Positions 18,843 through 28,986 of a DNA stretch of 64,000 nucleotides are shown piece by piece. The notes beneath the pieces were generated by a model. It was not told the DNA's origin and searched no databases. It saw nothing but the letters and a program-made list of their open reading frames with translations. Position 1 is the first letter of the stretch. Every line of letters starts with the position of its first letter. Location of the stretch: positions 87,472 through 151,471 of the forward strand of contig JABSOZ010000016.1 in the NCBI GenBank assembly GCA_013215295.1. The letters are read 5' to 3'. Origin of the DNA: Colwellia sp. GTDB lineage: Bacteria; Pseudomonadota; Gammaproteobacteria; Enterobacterales; Alteromonadaceae. The position numbers were made by a program, and so were the translations under genes.

Positions 18843-20021
18843 ATGACCCCTTTCGAATTTCAAACTGTCATATTCAACTCTCATGACGTTATTTTGTTGA
18901 TGACAGCCATGCAGTGTCTCTTTTTCGGCGCGCTACTCTATATTACGAATACCCAACGCATCAAAAGTACTTTGTTCCTGACTGCCTTTCTATTAGCCCA
19001 TGCATTAATTCCTTTAAACGAATTATTGATGTGGGGATCTGAGTTTAAGATCCTCGTCAGGCAGGTATGGCCTAGTATCTATTTTGTGCCTGAGCTCGCT
19101 TATTATATTGACGGACCCTTATTATTTTTATGTATTAAATCCTTAGTCTTTCGAGATTTTTCCCTTAAAAAAATAGACATGCTTCATCTATTACCACTGG
19201 TTGCCTTTATTACTTTTATGATGACCATGTTCTATAGCTATAGTTATGACCAACGTATTCAGATGATATTGAGTGAATCTTTTGTGTATAGTGCGGGCTA
19301 TGTGAATATGGAGTTCTTTAGTAAGCTGACACGTGTCTTTTATGCGATTGCGTGTTTTGTTTTAATTCGTAAATATAAAGATAGATTACTTGATACCCAA
19401 TCTACTATTGAAAAGGTTCATATAAATTGGCTAAATGGCCTCGTTGTTGGCTTTATGGTCGTGATGTTATCGGAAACGATATTAGTGGGCGCTAAAGTCG
19501 TCAGTCTGTTTTATCCTGTCGGGTTAGGAACTTTCACTTCTCTTGGACTTACCGGTAATTATGTATCGTTTGTATTGGTTAATTTATTAGTTTTTACTGC
19601 GATTAGATATTTCATGATATTTCAGCAAATAACCAATGAAGAACCTATCAGAAAACCCTTAGATGATCAGTTTGTTAACCCTGATATGGCGGCTGAAGTT
19701 GACGCTGCTATGTTAAAATACAAGGCCTATCTGGAGCCTGATATTACCTTAGACAAATTAGCTGAATCTTTGTCTATTATACCTCGAGATCTCTCCATGT
19801 TAATTAATCGGCATTTTGGTATTAATTTTTATGAATTTATTAACAAATATCGTATCGAAGAAGCAAAGAGAATGCTTACGGATAGCAAATACCAGAACAC
19901 AACAATTACCGATATATACTTAGCTGTAGGCTTTAATAGTAAGTCAGTTTTTTACACTTTTTTCAAAAAATTTGAAAGTGTCACACCTTCTCAATTTCGT
20001 CAATCGTCTCTTGCTAAGTAA
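18843..20021 (+). CDS. Membrane-anchored AraC-family transcriptional regulator
   Basis: 392 residues. The N-terminal ~250 residues form about seven hydrophobic helices (e.g. VILLMTAMQCLFFGALLYI, LLPLVAFITFMMTMF, LVVGFMVVMLSETILVG), and the C-terminal ~100 residues are an AraC/XylS double helix-turn-helix (LDKLAESLSIIPRDLSMLIN, then TTITDIYLAVGFNSKSVFYT). The architecture suggests a sensor that detects a signal at the inner membrane and binds DNA while anchored. It sits between the GluP-GH3 operon and the GH30/GH5 genes, and genes of this type are frequent in marine laminarin-utilisation loci, so it is a likely activator of the surrounding glucan genes. Signal unknown. Confidence 0.9.
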   Translation: MTPFEFQTVIFNSHDVILLMTAMQCLFFGALLYITNTQRIKSTLFLTAFLLAHALIPLNELLMWGSEFKILVRQVWPSIYFVPELAYYIDGPLLFLCIKSLVFRDFSLKKIDMLHLLPLVAFITFMMTMFYSYSYDQRIQMILSESFVYSAGYVNMEFFSKLTRVFYAIACFVLIRKYKDRLLDTQSTIEKVHINWLNGLVVGFMVVMLSETILVGAKVVSLFYPVGLGTFTSLGLTGNYVSFVLVNLLVFTAIRYFMIFQQITNEEPIRKPLDDQFVNPDMAAEVDAAMLKYKAYLEPDITLDKLAESLSIIPRDLSMLINRHFGINFYEFINKYRIEEAKRMLTDSKYQNTTITDIYLAVGFNSKSVFYTFFKKFESVTPSQFRQSSLAK

Positions 20022-20356
20022 TCACTTTATGTCCATTTAGTGATTCAAACCTCCTTTGGCGTATGGAATGCGTCAAGGGAAGTTTGGCTGGGACCTTATC
20101 TGTTATCGTGTCTTCCTTACGGCCTAATCCTGTATGAGGTTTATATTTCAGCATCAAAATAGCTGAAGTAAAATCGTTTGTTCAAGGTGTTTTGAATATA
20201 CCGTATTGAGGCGTTTAAGATGGTGACTAATAGATTATAGTGTTGAATTTATTAAGTGAAGTAGAGGGGGGAGGTATTCATTCGAATGTACGATAATTCA
20301 TGGTATTTAACCCATAAATGGCAAGGGAGAAACCTCGCCATTTATATGATAAATAA
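20022..20356. other. Intergenic region between convergent AraC and GH30 genes
   Basis: 335 bp with no ORF I can support. The only structure noted is the hairpin at 20313-20345, next to the GH30 stop codon. Confidence 0.5.
20313..20345 (-). terminator. Hairpin downstream of GH30 gene
   Basis: ATAAATGGC and its exact complement GCCATTTAT flank a 14-nt loop, 12 bp beyond the GH30 stop. The trailing sequence is not T-rich, so intrinsic termination is uncertain. Confidence 0.45.
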
Positions 20357-21817
20357 CTAATAAACGATGGTTTGCATCGCGTGCTGAGGGATAGTCAACA
20401 CTGACTGTTGACCATCGATAATGAAATTGTATTCAATTTGTTTATCGGTTTCGTTCATGATAATCGTTGCCATCTTGTTATCTTCGTTGACAAACGATGT
20501 CGCCAATAAAAAGCTACGACTGCTGCTGGTACTCACTCGGTATGCGTTAGGTCGAACAAACTTAGAAAAATGTCCGATATAATAATACGTTGGTGTATAT
20601 ATTAACTCACCCGTTCTGGTATCAGCATGCAAGGGCGCATAACAAAAATTACTGACATGATTTGGCCCACCATTTTGGTCCAATAATATATTCCAATCAG
20701 TCCAACCAACAGTGCCGCGATTAAAATCTTTTATCATCGAATTGCCATAACGTTCTGCATTTGGCCAATATTGATATCGATCCGCTCTAAAACCTTCATT
20801 TGTTCCTTCTGTGAATAACAAATTCATTTTTGGATATGACTCATTAATTAAGGCAAGATTATCATGCATAGTTTCACCACCAGCCCATGTCTCATACCAA
20901 TGAAAACCAATTCCCCACGCATACTTTGCCGCTTCTGGATCATCAAAAATGGTATTTGCACGATTGGTGATCAAATCGCGGTTATGATCCCAAACCACAA
21001 TGTTCTTATCACCGTAACCGGCTTTCTCCATCTGTGGACCTAAGTTGTTTTTCAAGAAATCACGTTCTTCCTCAGCCGTATAAATCATCGACTCCCAACG
21101 TTGTACAGCCATAGGTTCATTCTGAATAGTGACTCCCCAAATAGGCATACCTTCTGCTTCGTACGCTGCAATGAACTTCGTAAAGTATTTCGCCCAGGTA
21201 TCGTAATATTCAGGAAGTAACTTTCCGCCTTGTAACATGTTATTATTGCTTTTCATAAAAGCAGGAGCACTCCAAGGACTTGCGTATAGCAGTAACTCTC
21301 CACCGGCAGCTTTTATCGCTCTCTTAATAAGGGGGATCCTAAACTCACGATCATGCTCAATACTAAATGTAGATAATGATTTATCGCCTTCTTTAATATA
21401 GGTATGACTACCGCTGCCAAAATCAGAACTGTGTATCGTCGTTCGAGCCAAAGAATAACCAATACCCTCATCTTTATCATAATAAGCTGTTAACATTTCA
21501 CGCTGCTTTGCTGGCGGTAATTTAGCAAAAACTTCTGCACTTGCGTCGGTAATTGCGCCACCAAATCCCAGAACCTTTTGAAAGCGTTTATTAGGATTTA
21601 CAAAGATAGACACTTCTCCTTCTGTAGGTTGAACGGCCGGTGTTAATGTCGTTTTAAGCGTAAGGGTCAGACGTTGGTCAGTATCTTTAGCGGTAGTGTA
21701 AACCTCAATAGTTTTAGCAACCGATTGAGCTGCCTGAACTTCCATGATTAGCGCTGTAAAGTTGCAAACAGCCAAGCAGCTAAACAATACTGGCGCCATA
21801 ATGTTTTTTCGAGTCAT
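20357..21817 (-). CDS. GH30 glucanase (glucosylceramidase-like, likely beta-1,6-glucanase)
   Basis: A 486-residue secreted clan GH-A hydrolase with a signal peptide (about residues 1-29, ending MEVQAA). Domain order is the family one: short beta-segment, (beta/alpha)8 barrel beginning FQKVLGFGGAITDASAEVF, and a C-terminal beta-sandwich around the barrel. The acid/base is Glu234 in TIQNEP and the nucleophile Glu337 in LLFTEGTNEG. GH30_1/GH30_3 members of this length act on beta-1,6-glucosidic bonds, which fits removal of laminarin side branches; glucosylceramidase-like or beta-glucosidase activity cannot be excluded. It lies downstream of the GH5 gene with a 160-bp gap containing a hairpin, so it may be separately transcribed. 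Confidence 0.9.
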   Translation of the reverse strand: MTRKNIMAPVLFSCLAVCNFTALIMEVQAAQSVAKTIEVYTTAKDTDQRLTLTLKTTLTPAVQPTEGEVSIFVNPNKRFQKVLGFGGAITDASAEVFAKLPPAKQREMLTAYYDKDEGIGYSLARTTIHSSDFGSGSHTYIKEGDKSLSTFSIEHDREFRIPLIKRAIKAAGGELLLYASPWSAPAFMKSNNNMLQGGKLLPEYYDTWAKYFTKFIAAYEAEGMPIWGVTIQNEPMAVQRWESMIYTAEEERDFLKNNLGPQMEKAGYGDKNIVVWDHNRDLITNRANTIFDDPEAAKYAWGIGFHWYETWAGGETMHDNLALINESYPKMNLLFTEGTNEGFRADRYQYWPNAERYGNSMIKDFNRGTVGWTDWNILLDQNGGPNHVSNFCYAPLHADTRTGELIYTPTYYYIGHFSKFVRPNAYRVSTSSSRSFLLATSFVNEDNKMATIIMNETDKQIEYNFIIDGQQSVLTIPQHAMQTIVY

Positions 21818-21920
21818 TGGAAAATCTCTGTTATTTCATTGTTATATGATTAGAAAACAGCATCACATTCGTTTAAGGGAAACTCATATAATGCTGTGTA
21901 AAGAAGAAACTTCTGATGAG

Positions 21921-21954
21921 CAATATCGCTGAATAATTAAATTTAGCGATATTG
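21921..21954 (-). terminator. Hairpin downstream of GH5 gene
   Basis: CAATATCGCT and its exact complement AGCGATATTG (10-bp stem, 14-nt loop) lie 24 bp beyond the GH5 stop, between the GH5 and GH30 genes. No pronounced T-run follows. Confidence 0.5.
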
Positions 21955-21977
21955 CTATTTACAGACGGATATAGCCG

Positions 21978-24900
21978 TTAATCTATCGATGTCAACGTCC
22001 AGTTATCTAATACTGAACCTGTTGAACCCAGGGTTTCGCCACCAGACCTAAAGAGCAGGTAATAGGTTCCTGCAGTCGTTATTTCAAACTGTCCCTGCAT
22101 TTCCATGTCACAACCAGATGCTGTTGCAGCACCTGAATAGGCAGCTGTACCACAATCCCAAGCGTTATAGCCATTAAGAACTTTACCAAAGTCGCCAGTA
22201 TATTCTACGCCGTCAACAGGTTCTGTTGCGCCAACGTATAGTTCACCCCAAAAATTAAGAATGTCGTCGCCATAAGCTAAGTCCATATCAAACTGGTATG
22301 TGCCGACCGGTAATACGACAGACTTATATACACCCATATGTTGCCATGGAGAAGTGCTTGTCTCACTAAAGGTCACTACACCATCAGCAATTATTACACC
22401 GTCACCAGATACGGTGTCACTATTTTGAGCGATAACACTCCAACCAGTAGCATCTTCAAATGTACCGTTGCTGATAAAATTAGTAGTTTCTGTTACTGGC
22501 ACTAAAACTTGTAACCAATTAATGTTCCAAGACTCACCAATAGCGTCTAACCTCAAGGTATGCTCGCCTGCGGGTAAGGTAACCGTACTGCTTTGAGTCA
22601 CCCATGATTGCCAACCGCCGGTTGCTTCAACCACAACGGTATCAACTACATTGCCATCTACAGTCATCGTAAAACCATCACTACCTGTTTCTGTCGCTAA
22701 GCGATATTCAACGATATAATCACCTGCAGTCGGTACATTGATTGAATATTCCAGCCAATCTCCTATGCTAGCAAAGCCGATATTACTCCCACCATCTACA
22801 TCCAATGTACTTTCCACTTCAAAACCAAACATATCAGTATAGTTTTCAGCTTGAATAATACCGGGAATTGAAACAATGTTGCTTCCGGTCATGACTTCAA
22901 TACTGTCGAAACTAATATCTTGTGCGTCTACGGCGGTTATTTTGTAATAATATGCATTGGTATCGGCAATGGTTGAATCAAGGTAGCTTACCGCATTAAT
23001 GTTTTCAGCAAGTAATTGATAGTTAGTGTTATTATTTACGCTGCGGTAAACGTTATAACCCGTCACATCACTTTCTGAATTAGCGGTCCAAGTTAAAGTA
23101 GCTACGCCAGTATCAACAAATACACTCAAGTCAGTTGGTTTAGCCGGTAGGGTATATAACGTGGAAGGCTCCGCCGCGGTCATTGCTGAAAGTAATGGCT
23201 GATGAATCTCATATTCAACAGTACCAAAAAGTTTAAAAAGCGCTTCAATTTCTTCTATTGGCGCCGTATCAAAAGCAACTGCAGGTATTGAATCACCAGC
23301 GACTACATCGATGCCATCAACAGGCACATCAGACACAATATATACTTCAGCCCATGCGTTTACACTTGCGTTGTCTTTAAATACACCTGAAAGTGCATAA
23401 CTCTTACCACCTTCTAAAGTGATCGATTGATAGATACCACCATTAATATCAGTACCAGTCATGCTTAACACTGCACCATCATTTCCCGTGGGAAGTTTAC
23501 TGGCATCAGTTACGTTAAAGTCAATCGTTGGCGATGTAGCAGAAGCAGCCCAAGTTGTCCAACCACTATCGGAGCCAAAATTACCGTTTACGATAACTTC
23601 ATTTCCCATATCATCTAATAAACTTAACTTATCAATACTTACGTCAAGACTACCGCTAGCAACTGAACCAAATTTTACGACGAGGTAATAGGTTTGTGCT
23701 CCTTCAACTACAGGTTGAATAATAGGTGTAGACGTAGCGCAAGCATCATTTAGTGTGCTGTCCCATCCGGCACAGTCCCAAGTGGAAGCTTTAGTGACTA
23801 AACCTAAACCTGATTGTTTATTGGTTACCATGCCCCAAGTACCAGCACCCTGACCACCACTCCCCGATATATATTTGTATGACCAATTCGTTGCAGCCCA
23901 ATTAAACTCAGCAAATTTATCGTAAGTGGCGCGGGTATTTTCACCGCCAAAATCATAACCGGTATTTGCCCATGGCTGGAATTCACCGACTAATAATGGT
24001 GATGATAAGCCTTCCATTTTAGTTGCCCATCCACAAACACCTTCAGTGCCGTTTTCACCACAAGTTAGCCAATCACGGTGTGTCTTATAATCCGGTGAGC
24101 TCCAGCCAAAAATTCCGGGGTAAAAGTGCATTTCAAAGGCAACGTTGGTACCACCAAAATCATCAGGGTGACCATATGAATCAATACCTTGATGATGACC
24201 AGGCAAAATAATAATTTTATTTTCGTCAACGGTGCGAACAGCGTCATATAAATCAAGCATTACATCTGCAAGGTTATTAGCATCAGTGCCCCAAGGTTCA
24301 TTCAATAAACCATAACCGGCTACTGTGCCATTATCTTTATATCGCTCGGCAATTTGTTCCCATAACCAAGTCGTACGTGTTTGATACTCGGGTGTGCTCC
24401 AGTATTCATTTTTTCCTGCACAGCCAGAATGGTCGTTTACACCTTGCGCACCTACCGCGCCATGTAAATCTAGGATGACATACATGCCACGTGCTTCAGC
24501 TGCTGCAATTGTTGCGTCGATGTATTGCCATGCATCAGGTCGTAACGTCATTGGATTATTTTCGTCTTCAATAACATTCCATACAAAAGGCAATCGAATG
24601 GCATTTAAGCCAAAATCCGCCATGATGTCCCAATCGCGTTCAGCTATCCAATTATCACGAAACAGATCTAAAAGACGTTCTCGTTCTTCAAAACCAAAAC
24701 GTTCATCTAATGTCGCCTCTAACGTACATTGGTCTGTAGCGACTGTATTAGAAGATTGATTCATCATCCAATATTCATGCAATAACCAATTACCTAAGTT
24801 AGTCCCTTTTAGAATGACGGTTTCATCTTCTGCATTCACCCATCTAACACCATCAGTATGAAGTGCTGATAATCCTACTATTTCTGCTGTTACTTCTGGC

Positions 24901-25073
24901 TCGACAACGACTACGGGTGGAACTTCTGGATTATTTCCTGGATTTTCAATCGCTGAGTTACCACTTTCAACACCGAAACATCCCGACAGTGTGACTAGGC
25001 TGGCACTAAAAAAAGCCATTTTTGTAAATTGATTCAGTCTGAATTCAATTTTGCTAACATTTTTATTTGGCAT
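21978..25073 (-). CDS. Multimodular GH5 glucanase lipoprotein with FN3 and CBM6
   Basis: 1031 residues. A lipoprotein signal ends at lipobox LSGC (Cys32). A GH5 catalytic domain spans about 65-400, with acid/base Glu259 in GLLNEPWG and nucleophile Glu364 in LLVGEFQPW. A carbohydrate-binding-like beta-sandwich (about 455-640, GNFGSDSGWTTW) is followed by an FN3 domain (about 665-750, WTANSESDVTGYNVYRS), a CBM6 module (about 760-885, IQAENYTDMFGFEVES to WNINWLQV), and a C-terminal beta-sandwich with NGTFEDATGW. The ATG is preceded by GGGGAGAA. A surface-tethered endo- or exo-glucanase acting on laminarin-like beta-glucan is inferred from modules and neighbours; GH5 is polyspecific. It has its own promoter region, since a terminator separates it from the TonB receptor. 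Confidence 0.88.
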   Translation of the reverse strand: MPNKNVSKIEFRLNQFTKMAFFSASLVTLSGCFGVESGNSAIENPGNNPEVPPVVVVEPEVTAEIVGLSALHTDGVRWVNAEDETVILKGTNLGNWLLHEYWMMNQSSNTVATDQCTLEATLDERFGFEERERLLDLFRDNWIAERDWDIMADFGLNAIRLPFVWNVIEDENNPMTLRPDAWQYIDATIAAAEARGMYVILDLHGAVGAQGVNDHSGCAGKNEYWSTPEYQTRTTWLWEQIAERYKDNGTVAGYGLLNEPWGTDANNLADVMLDLYDAVRTVDENKIIILPGHHQGIDSYGHPDDFGGTNVAFEMHFYPGIFGWSSPDYKTHRDWLTCGENGTEGVCGWATKMEGLSSPLLVGEFQPWANTGYDFGGENTRATYDKFAEFNWAATNWSYKYISGSGGQGAGTWGMVTNKQSGLGLVTKASTWDCAGWDSTLNDACATSTPIIQPVVEGAQTYYLVVKFGSVASGSLDVSIDKLSLLDDMGNEVIVNGNFGSDSGWTTWAASATSPTIDFNVTDASKLPTGNDGAVLSMTGTDINGGIYQSITLEGGKSYALSGVFKDNASVNAWAEVYIVSDVPVDGIDVVAGDSIPAVAFDTAPIEEIEALFKLFGTVEYEIHQPLLSAMTAAEPSTLYTLPAKPTDLSVFVDTGVATLTWTANSESDVTGYNVYRSVNNNTNYQLLAENINAVSYLDSTIADTNAYYYKITAVDAQDISFDSIEVMTGSNIVSIPGIIQAENYTDMFGFEVESTLDVDGGSNIGFASIGDWLEYSINVPTAGDYIVEYRLATETGSDGFTMTVDGNVVDTVVVEATGGWQSWVTQSSTVTLPAGEHTLRLDAIGESWNINWLQVLVPVTETTNFISNGTFEDATGWSVIAQNSDTVSGDGVIIADGVVTFSETSTSPWQHMGVYKSVVLPVGTYQFDMDLAYGDDILNFWGELYVGATEPVDGVEYTGDFGKVLNGYNAWDCGTAAYSGAATASGCDMEMQGQFEITTAGTYYLLFRSGGETLGSTGSVLDNWTLTSID

Positions 25074-25699
25074 TAAGTTCTCCCCTTAATTATTGTAACA
25101 AGGCGTTTTGACCAGCTAAGTTTCTTTTTAAACATCTGATATCAACACTCTGATTTTTCGCTAAACTCATATTAATTTCGAATCATAATGTTGCAGACAT
25201 ACTAACCAGCGTCGTCCTTTTAATGCATTCGAACAAATAAAAAGAAAGTTATATTTAGTTTGAGTATCTTCAATAGATTCGTACCTTGTAAATATTATAC
25301 AAAACAGCAAGATACGATTTTTATTTGAGGTTTTAATCGACTCAAATATACAATTAAATAGTGAAAACTATTGAAAGTTGCCCGCAATGATCTTAAGTGG
25401 GGGTTAACAATTTGCTTATAAAACACTGATTCAATATTTGTATTTACTCTTCTTAAGTCCAGTAACAATGCTTGAATCAGCTTTGATAAATACCCGTGTA
25501 AAATCTTTAGAGAATTAATTACTTATGCAATTAACTCTATCAAGCTAGGTTACATTTAAGCTGATGGCTCTTATATTAGTCATTTGAAAACGACGATGAA
25601 TTTGTGGCCATATTTATCACAACAGAGCGGCTATTTTATGATAAACGTAAATCTATAATCTGATTTAACGAAACGTAGTCGTATACAGTTTTGAGGTAC
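25074..25699. other. Gene-free promoter region upstream of GH5 gene
   Basis: 626 bp, AT-rich, with no supported ORF. It should contain the GH5 promoter. I found no GAAAGCGCTTTC-type operator and no other clear palindrome apart from the terminator at its far end. Confidence 0.5.
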
Positions 25700-25733
25700 A
25701 AAAAAAGGCTTCTGAATAGTTTCAGAAGCCTTT
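25700..25733 (-). terminator. Rho-independent terminator of TonB-receptor gene
   Basis: On the minus strand a perfect 13-bp stem (AAAGGCTTCTGAA with its complement, 4-nt loop) is followed by a run of seven T. It lies 44 bp past the receptor stop codon. It is the clearest intrinsic terminator in the window and separates receptor from GH5 transcription. Confidence 0.85.
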
Positions 25734-25776
25734 AGACTTTGGATAGAGATAGATTAATTAATTTATCTATCTAAAC

Positions 25777-28700
25777 TTAGAATACATAGCGAGCGCCGAG
25801 ATTGTATCTTGTATGCCCAACTGAATATTGTCGAACCTGATAGCTTGAACGACCATGAATACGTTGATCTTCCTCTGTCAAATTAATACCTTCAATGAAC
25901 ATTGAAAATTGATCATTAATTTCATAGCTAATGTTAGCGTCAACCTGGTAAGACGCTTCCACAAAGCGAGGATCTCGTCCTGCAGACTGTAAATATTTGT
26001 CACGCCAGTTGTATGCCACTCTAACTTGCAAGCCATCCCTTTCATAGAAAGCAACTAAGTTTGCAGTATCACTCATGCCAGGCACTACCCATTGGTCTTC
26101 ATTTAAATTAATGTCATAATTTAAATCGCCTTCAACAATAGTGAAGTTAGCTTGCACACCAAAACCTGTTTCACCAAAAGTATGCTGTAAAGCAACCTCC
26201 CAACCTTTTACCGTTGTTTTGTTCCTGTTAACAGGTATATTTACATCGAACGTTGCGACTGGATCTGTAGCTAATCCGGTAACTACTACTTCAATATCAT
26301 CACCTTCACCTGTAATAACAACGTTTGGCTCATCAGCAAAGTGTTCAACAAAATAGGCGTTAACATCAGCATTATCATATTCAAATTGTGGGTCACCACC
26401 CGTAATGGCTTCCACTGCTTGATTGTAAAGTGCTCCTTCTATAGGTGTTGTTAAGTCACCGAAAAGTGGCTGGTCTTCAAATTTTTTGTTAACAATAAAG
26501 TTATCGACCTCTTTACTCCAATAACCAGCAGAAACGTAACTTGCTTCATCAAAGTACCACTCTAGTGATAAGTCAAAGTTAGTTGATTCCATTGGTAATA
26601 ATTGTGGGTTACCTCTGCTGCCACTACCGCCATCTGACCCTAAGTGGTGAATGATCAATGCACCTTTTAGATCGTTATATACTGGACGAGTAACGGTTAA
26701 ACTATGTGATGCTCGGAAAATCACATCTTCACTTATTTCAACATCAAAATCGATACTAGGCAGCAACATATCATAGTCACCGTCTATTTCAGAAAACCCT
26801 TGAATAGTTTCACCATCTTCATCAAGTTGTTTAAATAATTCAAAGTTATTATTAACAATAGACCATTCAACTTTGTCATAAAGTGGTACCAAGGCTTCAG
26901 AGTGAACTTTGGTTTCTTCATAACGCAAACCAACATATAGATTCATTGGCATATCAAACAGGTCTGCAACATAATGCCCTTGAACATAGATAGAAGTTGA
27001 TTTTTCTGTTGTAACTTCATCTGAATCAAAATCATAAGTTGGGCAAAAACCGGTTAAACAAGGGCCATTACCTGCAACATTACCGTGATCTCCTGTTTGT
27101 AATAATTCCTCACCACGTGTAATTAATTCATCAAAATCCCATGAGAAAAATTCAGTGGCTTGTCGTGGATCTCCGCTACCTTCAATACCATCAAATACCC
27201 CAGCAATAGATTCAATAGTTAATAGATCAGCAATGTCTCCAGGTTCTCCGACGCCACTCCAGGCATTTCGAGATACCCATGCAGATTGACCACGATTGGT
27301 GACTTTTACATTGCCAAAGCCAAACTCGATTTCATGACCATCGCCAAACGCATATTCAGTACTAAACTGAAATTGTTTAACATCCATTCTGTTATTAAAC
27401 GAGCCAAAACCGCTGCCGTTTAATTGCATGTCATTGGCATTGAGTTCATCATATCGAATGATTTGATTATGAGAGTTGCGCTCACCAAGCTCAATATCCA
27501 ATACAGGCATGCCATTTGCGGTAAAGTAGCCATCAGTGGTAATACGATTCAATGAAGCAACTGCGACAAAACCACTTGAGCCATACTTACTATTAGGCTT
27601 AGAAACGCCGGTGGAATCATGGTAATCCATATGCATGGATAGATTTTCAGTTGCTAACCATTCAACATTGAAACCAATAGATTTATTCTCGTCTACAACG
27701 GCAAATTGCCCAACACCTTGATTACGTTCCTGAGAACAACCAATTTGAGAGTACCTTGTCGGTGAGTATATTTGACCTTCTTTCACCCATTCGCTTTCTC
27801 TGGTTTTACAATTAGGATCAAACCAAGCTGAAATATCTTTATTAACGGTTTCACTTTGATTTTCAGCATATGTATAGTCCAACGTTGCCGTTAAAGATTC
27901 AATCGGGCGCCATTGAAAAGTCAATTGGGCATTTATGCGTTCACGGTGAAATTCAGCCATGTTGTATTGTATATTAGTAGGAATAGCGTATATCCCATCA
28001 ACAACTTCTGTCGGAAAATTGACTGCCGAAGGGTCACCCACTACGATCGTGCCCCATTCATCATCAGGGTGAGTCTCTCCTGGATTAGCGAGTTCAAAAG
28101 CATCAATATCTGCTTGGCTAACAAAGTTACGGCTCATGAAATCTTGCGTTGTAGCAGATTGGTATCCACCGTCACGTTCTTGATAACTGAACGTTAGACC
28201 GACACCAAAAGTTTCATCGGCAAAAGTATTGCTATATAAACCAGCAAATTCAGGCGTTAAACTATTATTTCCACGACTACTACTGTCATAAACCCCTTTG
28301 GTACTAAAAGCTGCTTGTTGTCCTGGATTACTGAAAGGTTTGCGAGTAGCAACATTGACAACTGCACCAATTCCCCCTGTAGCGACATTTGCCCGACCCG
28401 ACTTGTATACCTCAACTGACGATACGCCCTCAGAGGCAATATTGCCGAAGTCAAATGAACGGCCACCTGTTGTTGGCATTTGTCTGCCATTAAAAGTAAC
28501 GATGTTGAAATCAGGGCCGAAACCACGGACGGTGATTTTAGAACCTTCACCACGTTCACGTTCAATCGCTATACCGGTAATACGTTGCAGTGATTCAGCT
28601 AAGTTGGTATCAGGGAATTTCCCCATATCTTCTGCTGAAATACCATCAACAACTCCTTTGGCTTCTCGCTTTAAATCCATGGAACGTAGTAAGCTGCCTT

Positions 28701-28854
28701 TAATACCTGTAACGGTAATGATCTCAACTTTCTCTTCTTCTTTTTCTTCTAATATTTTATTTTCGAGAGCCGTTTCTGCAGCATAAGCACTGGTAGAACA
28801 TATTGCGGCAATACTTACAGCTAGTAAGTTATGCTTAAATTTTTTCTTATACAT
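25777..28854 (-). CDS. TonB-dependent receptor (outer membrane), glucan cluster
   Basis: A 1025-residue TonB-dependent outer-membrane transporter: signal peptide (residues 1-25, ending TSAYA), TonB-box-like EIITVTG, plug domain with DGISAEDMGKFPDTNLAESL and IERERGEGSKITVRGFGPDFN, and a long barrel ending in YNLGARYVF. It lies between the GH16-like lipoprotein upstream (132-bp gap) and the GH5 lipoprotein downstream, so it probably imports glucan oligosaccharides released at the surface. AAGGG lies about 10 nt before the ATG. It is only moderately similar to the receptor at 5616-8636. Ligand is inferred from context. Confidence 0.93.
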   Translation of the reverse strand: MYKKKFKHNLLAVSIAAICSTSAYAAETALENKILEEKEEEKVEIITVTGIKGSLLRSMDLKREAKGVVDGISAEDMGKFPDTNLAESLQRITGIAIERERGEGSKITVRGFGPDFNIVTFNGRQMPTTGGRSFDFGNIASEGVSSVEVYKSGRANVATGGIGAVVNVATRKPFSNPGQQAAFSTKGVYDSSSRGNNSLTPEFAGLYSNTFADETFGVGLTFSYQERDGGYQSATTQDFMSRNFVSQADIDAFELANPGETHPDDEWGTIVVGDPSAVNFPTEVVDGIYAIPTNIQYNMAEFHRERINAQLTFQWRPIESLTATLDYTYAENQSETVNKDISAWFDPNCKTRESEWVKEGQIYSPTRYSQIGCSQERNQGVGQFAVVDENKSIGFNVEWLATENLSMHMDYHDSTGVSKPNSKYGSSGFVAVASLNRITTDGYFTANGMPVLDIELGERNSHNQIIRYDELNANDMQLNGSGFGSFNNRMDVKQFQFSTEYAFGDGHEIEFGFGNVKVTNRGQSAWVSRNAWSGVGEPGDIADLLTIESIAGVFDGIEGSGDPRQATEFFSWDFDELITRGEELLQTGDHGNVAGNGPCLTGFCPTYDFDSDEVTTEKSTSIYVQGHYVADLFDMPMNLYVGLRYEETKVHSEALVPLYDKVEWSIVNNNFELFKQLDEDGETIQGFSEIDGDYDMLLPSIDFDVEISEDVIFRASHSLTVTRPVYNDLKGALIIHHLGSDGGSGSRGNPQLLPMESTNFDLSLEWYFDEASYVSAGYWSKEVDNFIVNKKFEDQPLFGDLTTPIEGALYNQAVEAITGGDPQFEYDNADVNAYFVEHFADEPNVVITGEGDDIEVVVTGLATDPVATFDVNIPVNRNKTTVKGWEVALQHTFGETGFGVQANFTIVEGDLNYDINLNEDQWVVPGMSDTANLVAFYERDGLQVRVAYNWRDKYLQSAGRDPRFVEASYQVDANISYEINDQFSMFIEGINLTEEDQRIHGRSSYQVRQYSVGHTRYNLGARYVF

Positions 28855-28986
28855 AATAATTTACCCTTAATAACGCTTCGATGAGCTGTTATTTTATAAA
28901 CTTCAGTGTCATAGTATTTTTAAGTGTTCAACTCTAACGACAGGTCACTTCGCTACATGGCTCGGTGACTCGAAAGAGCTATACTT

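Noticed and set aside
23230..23250. AAAAGCGCTTCAA as a further LacI-type operator
   Set aside because: It lies inside the GH5 coding sequence and matches only the central eight bases; likely chance.
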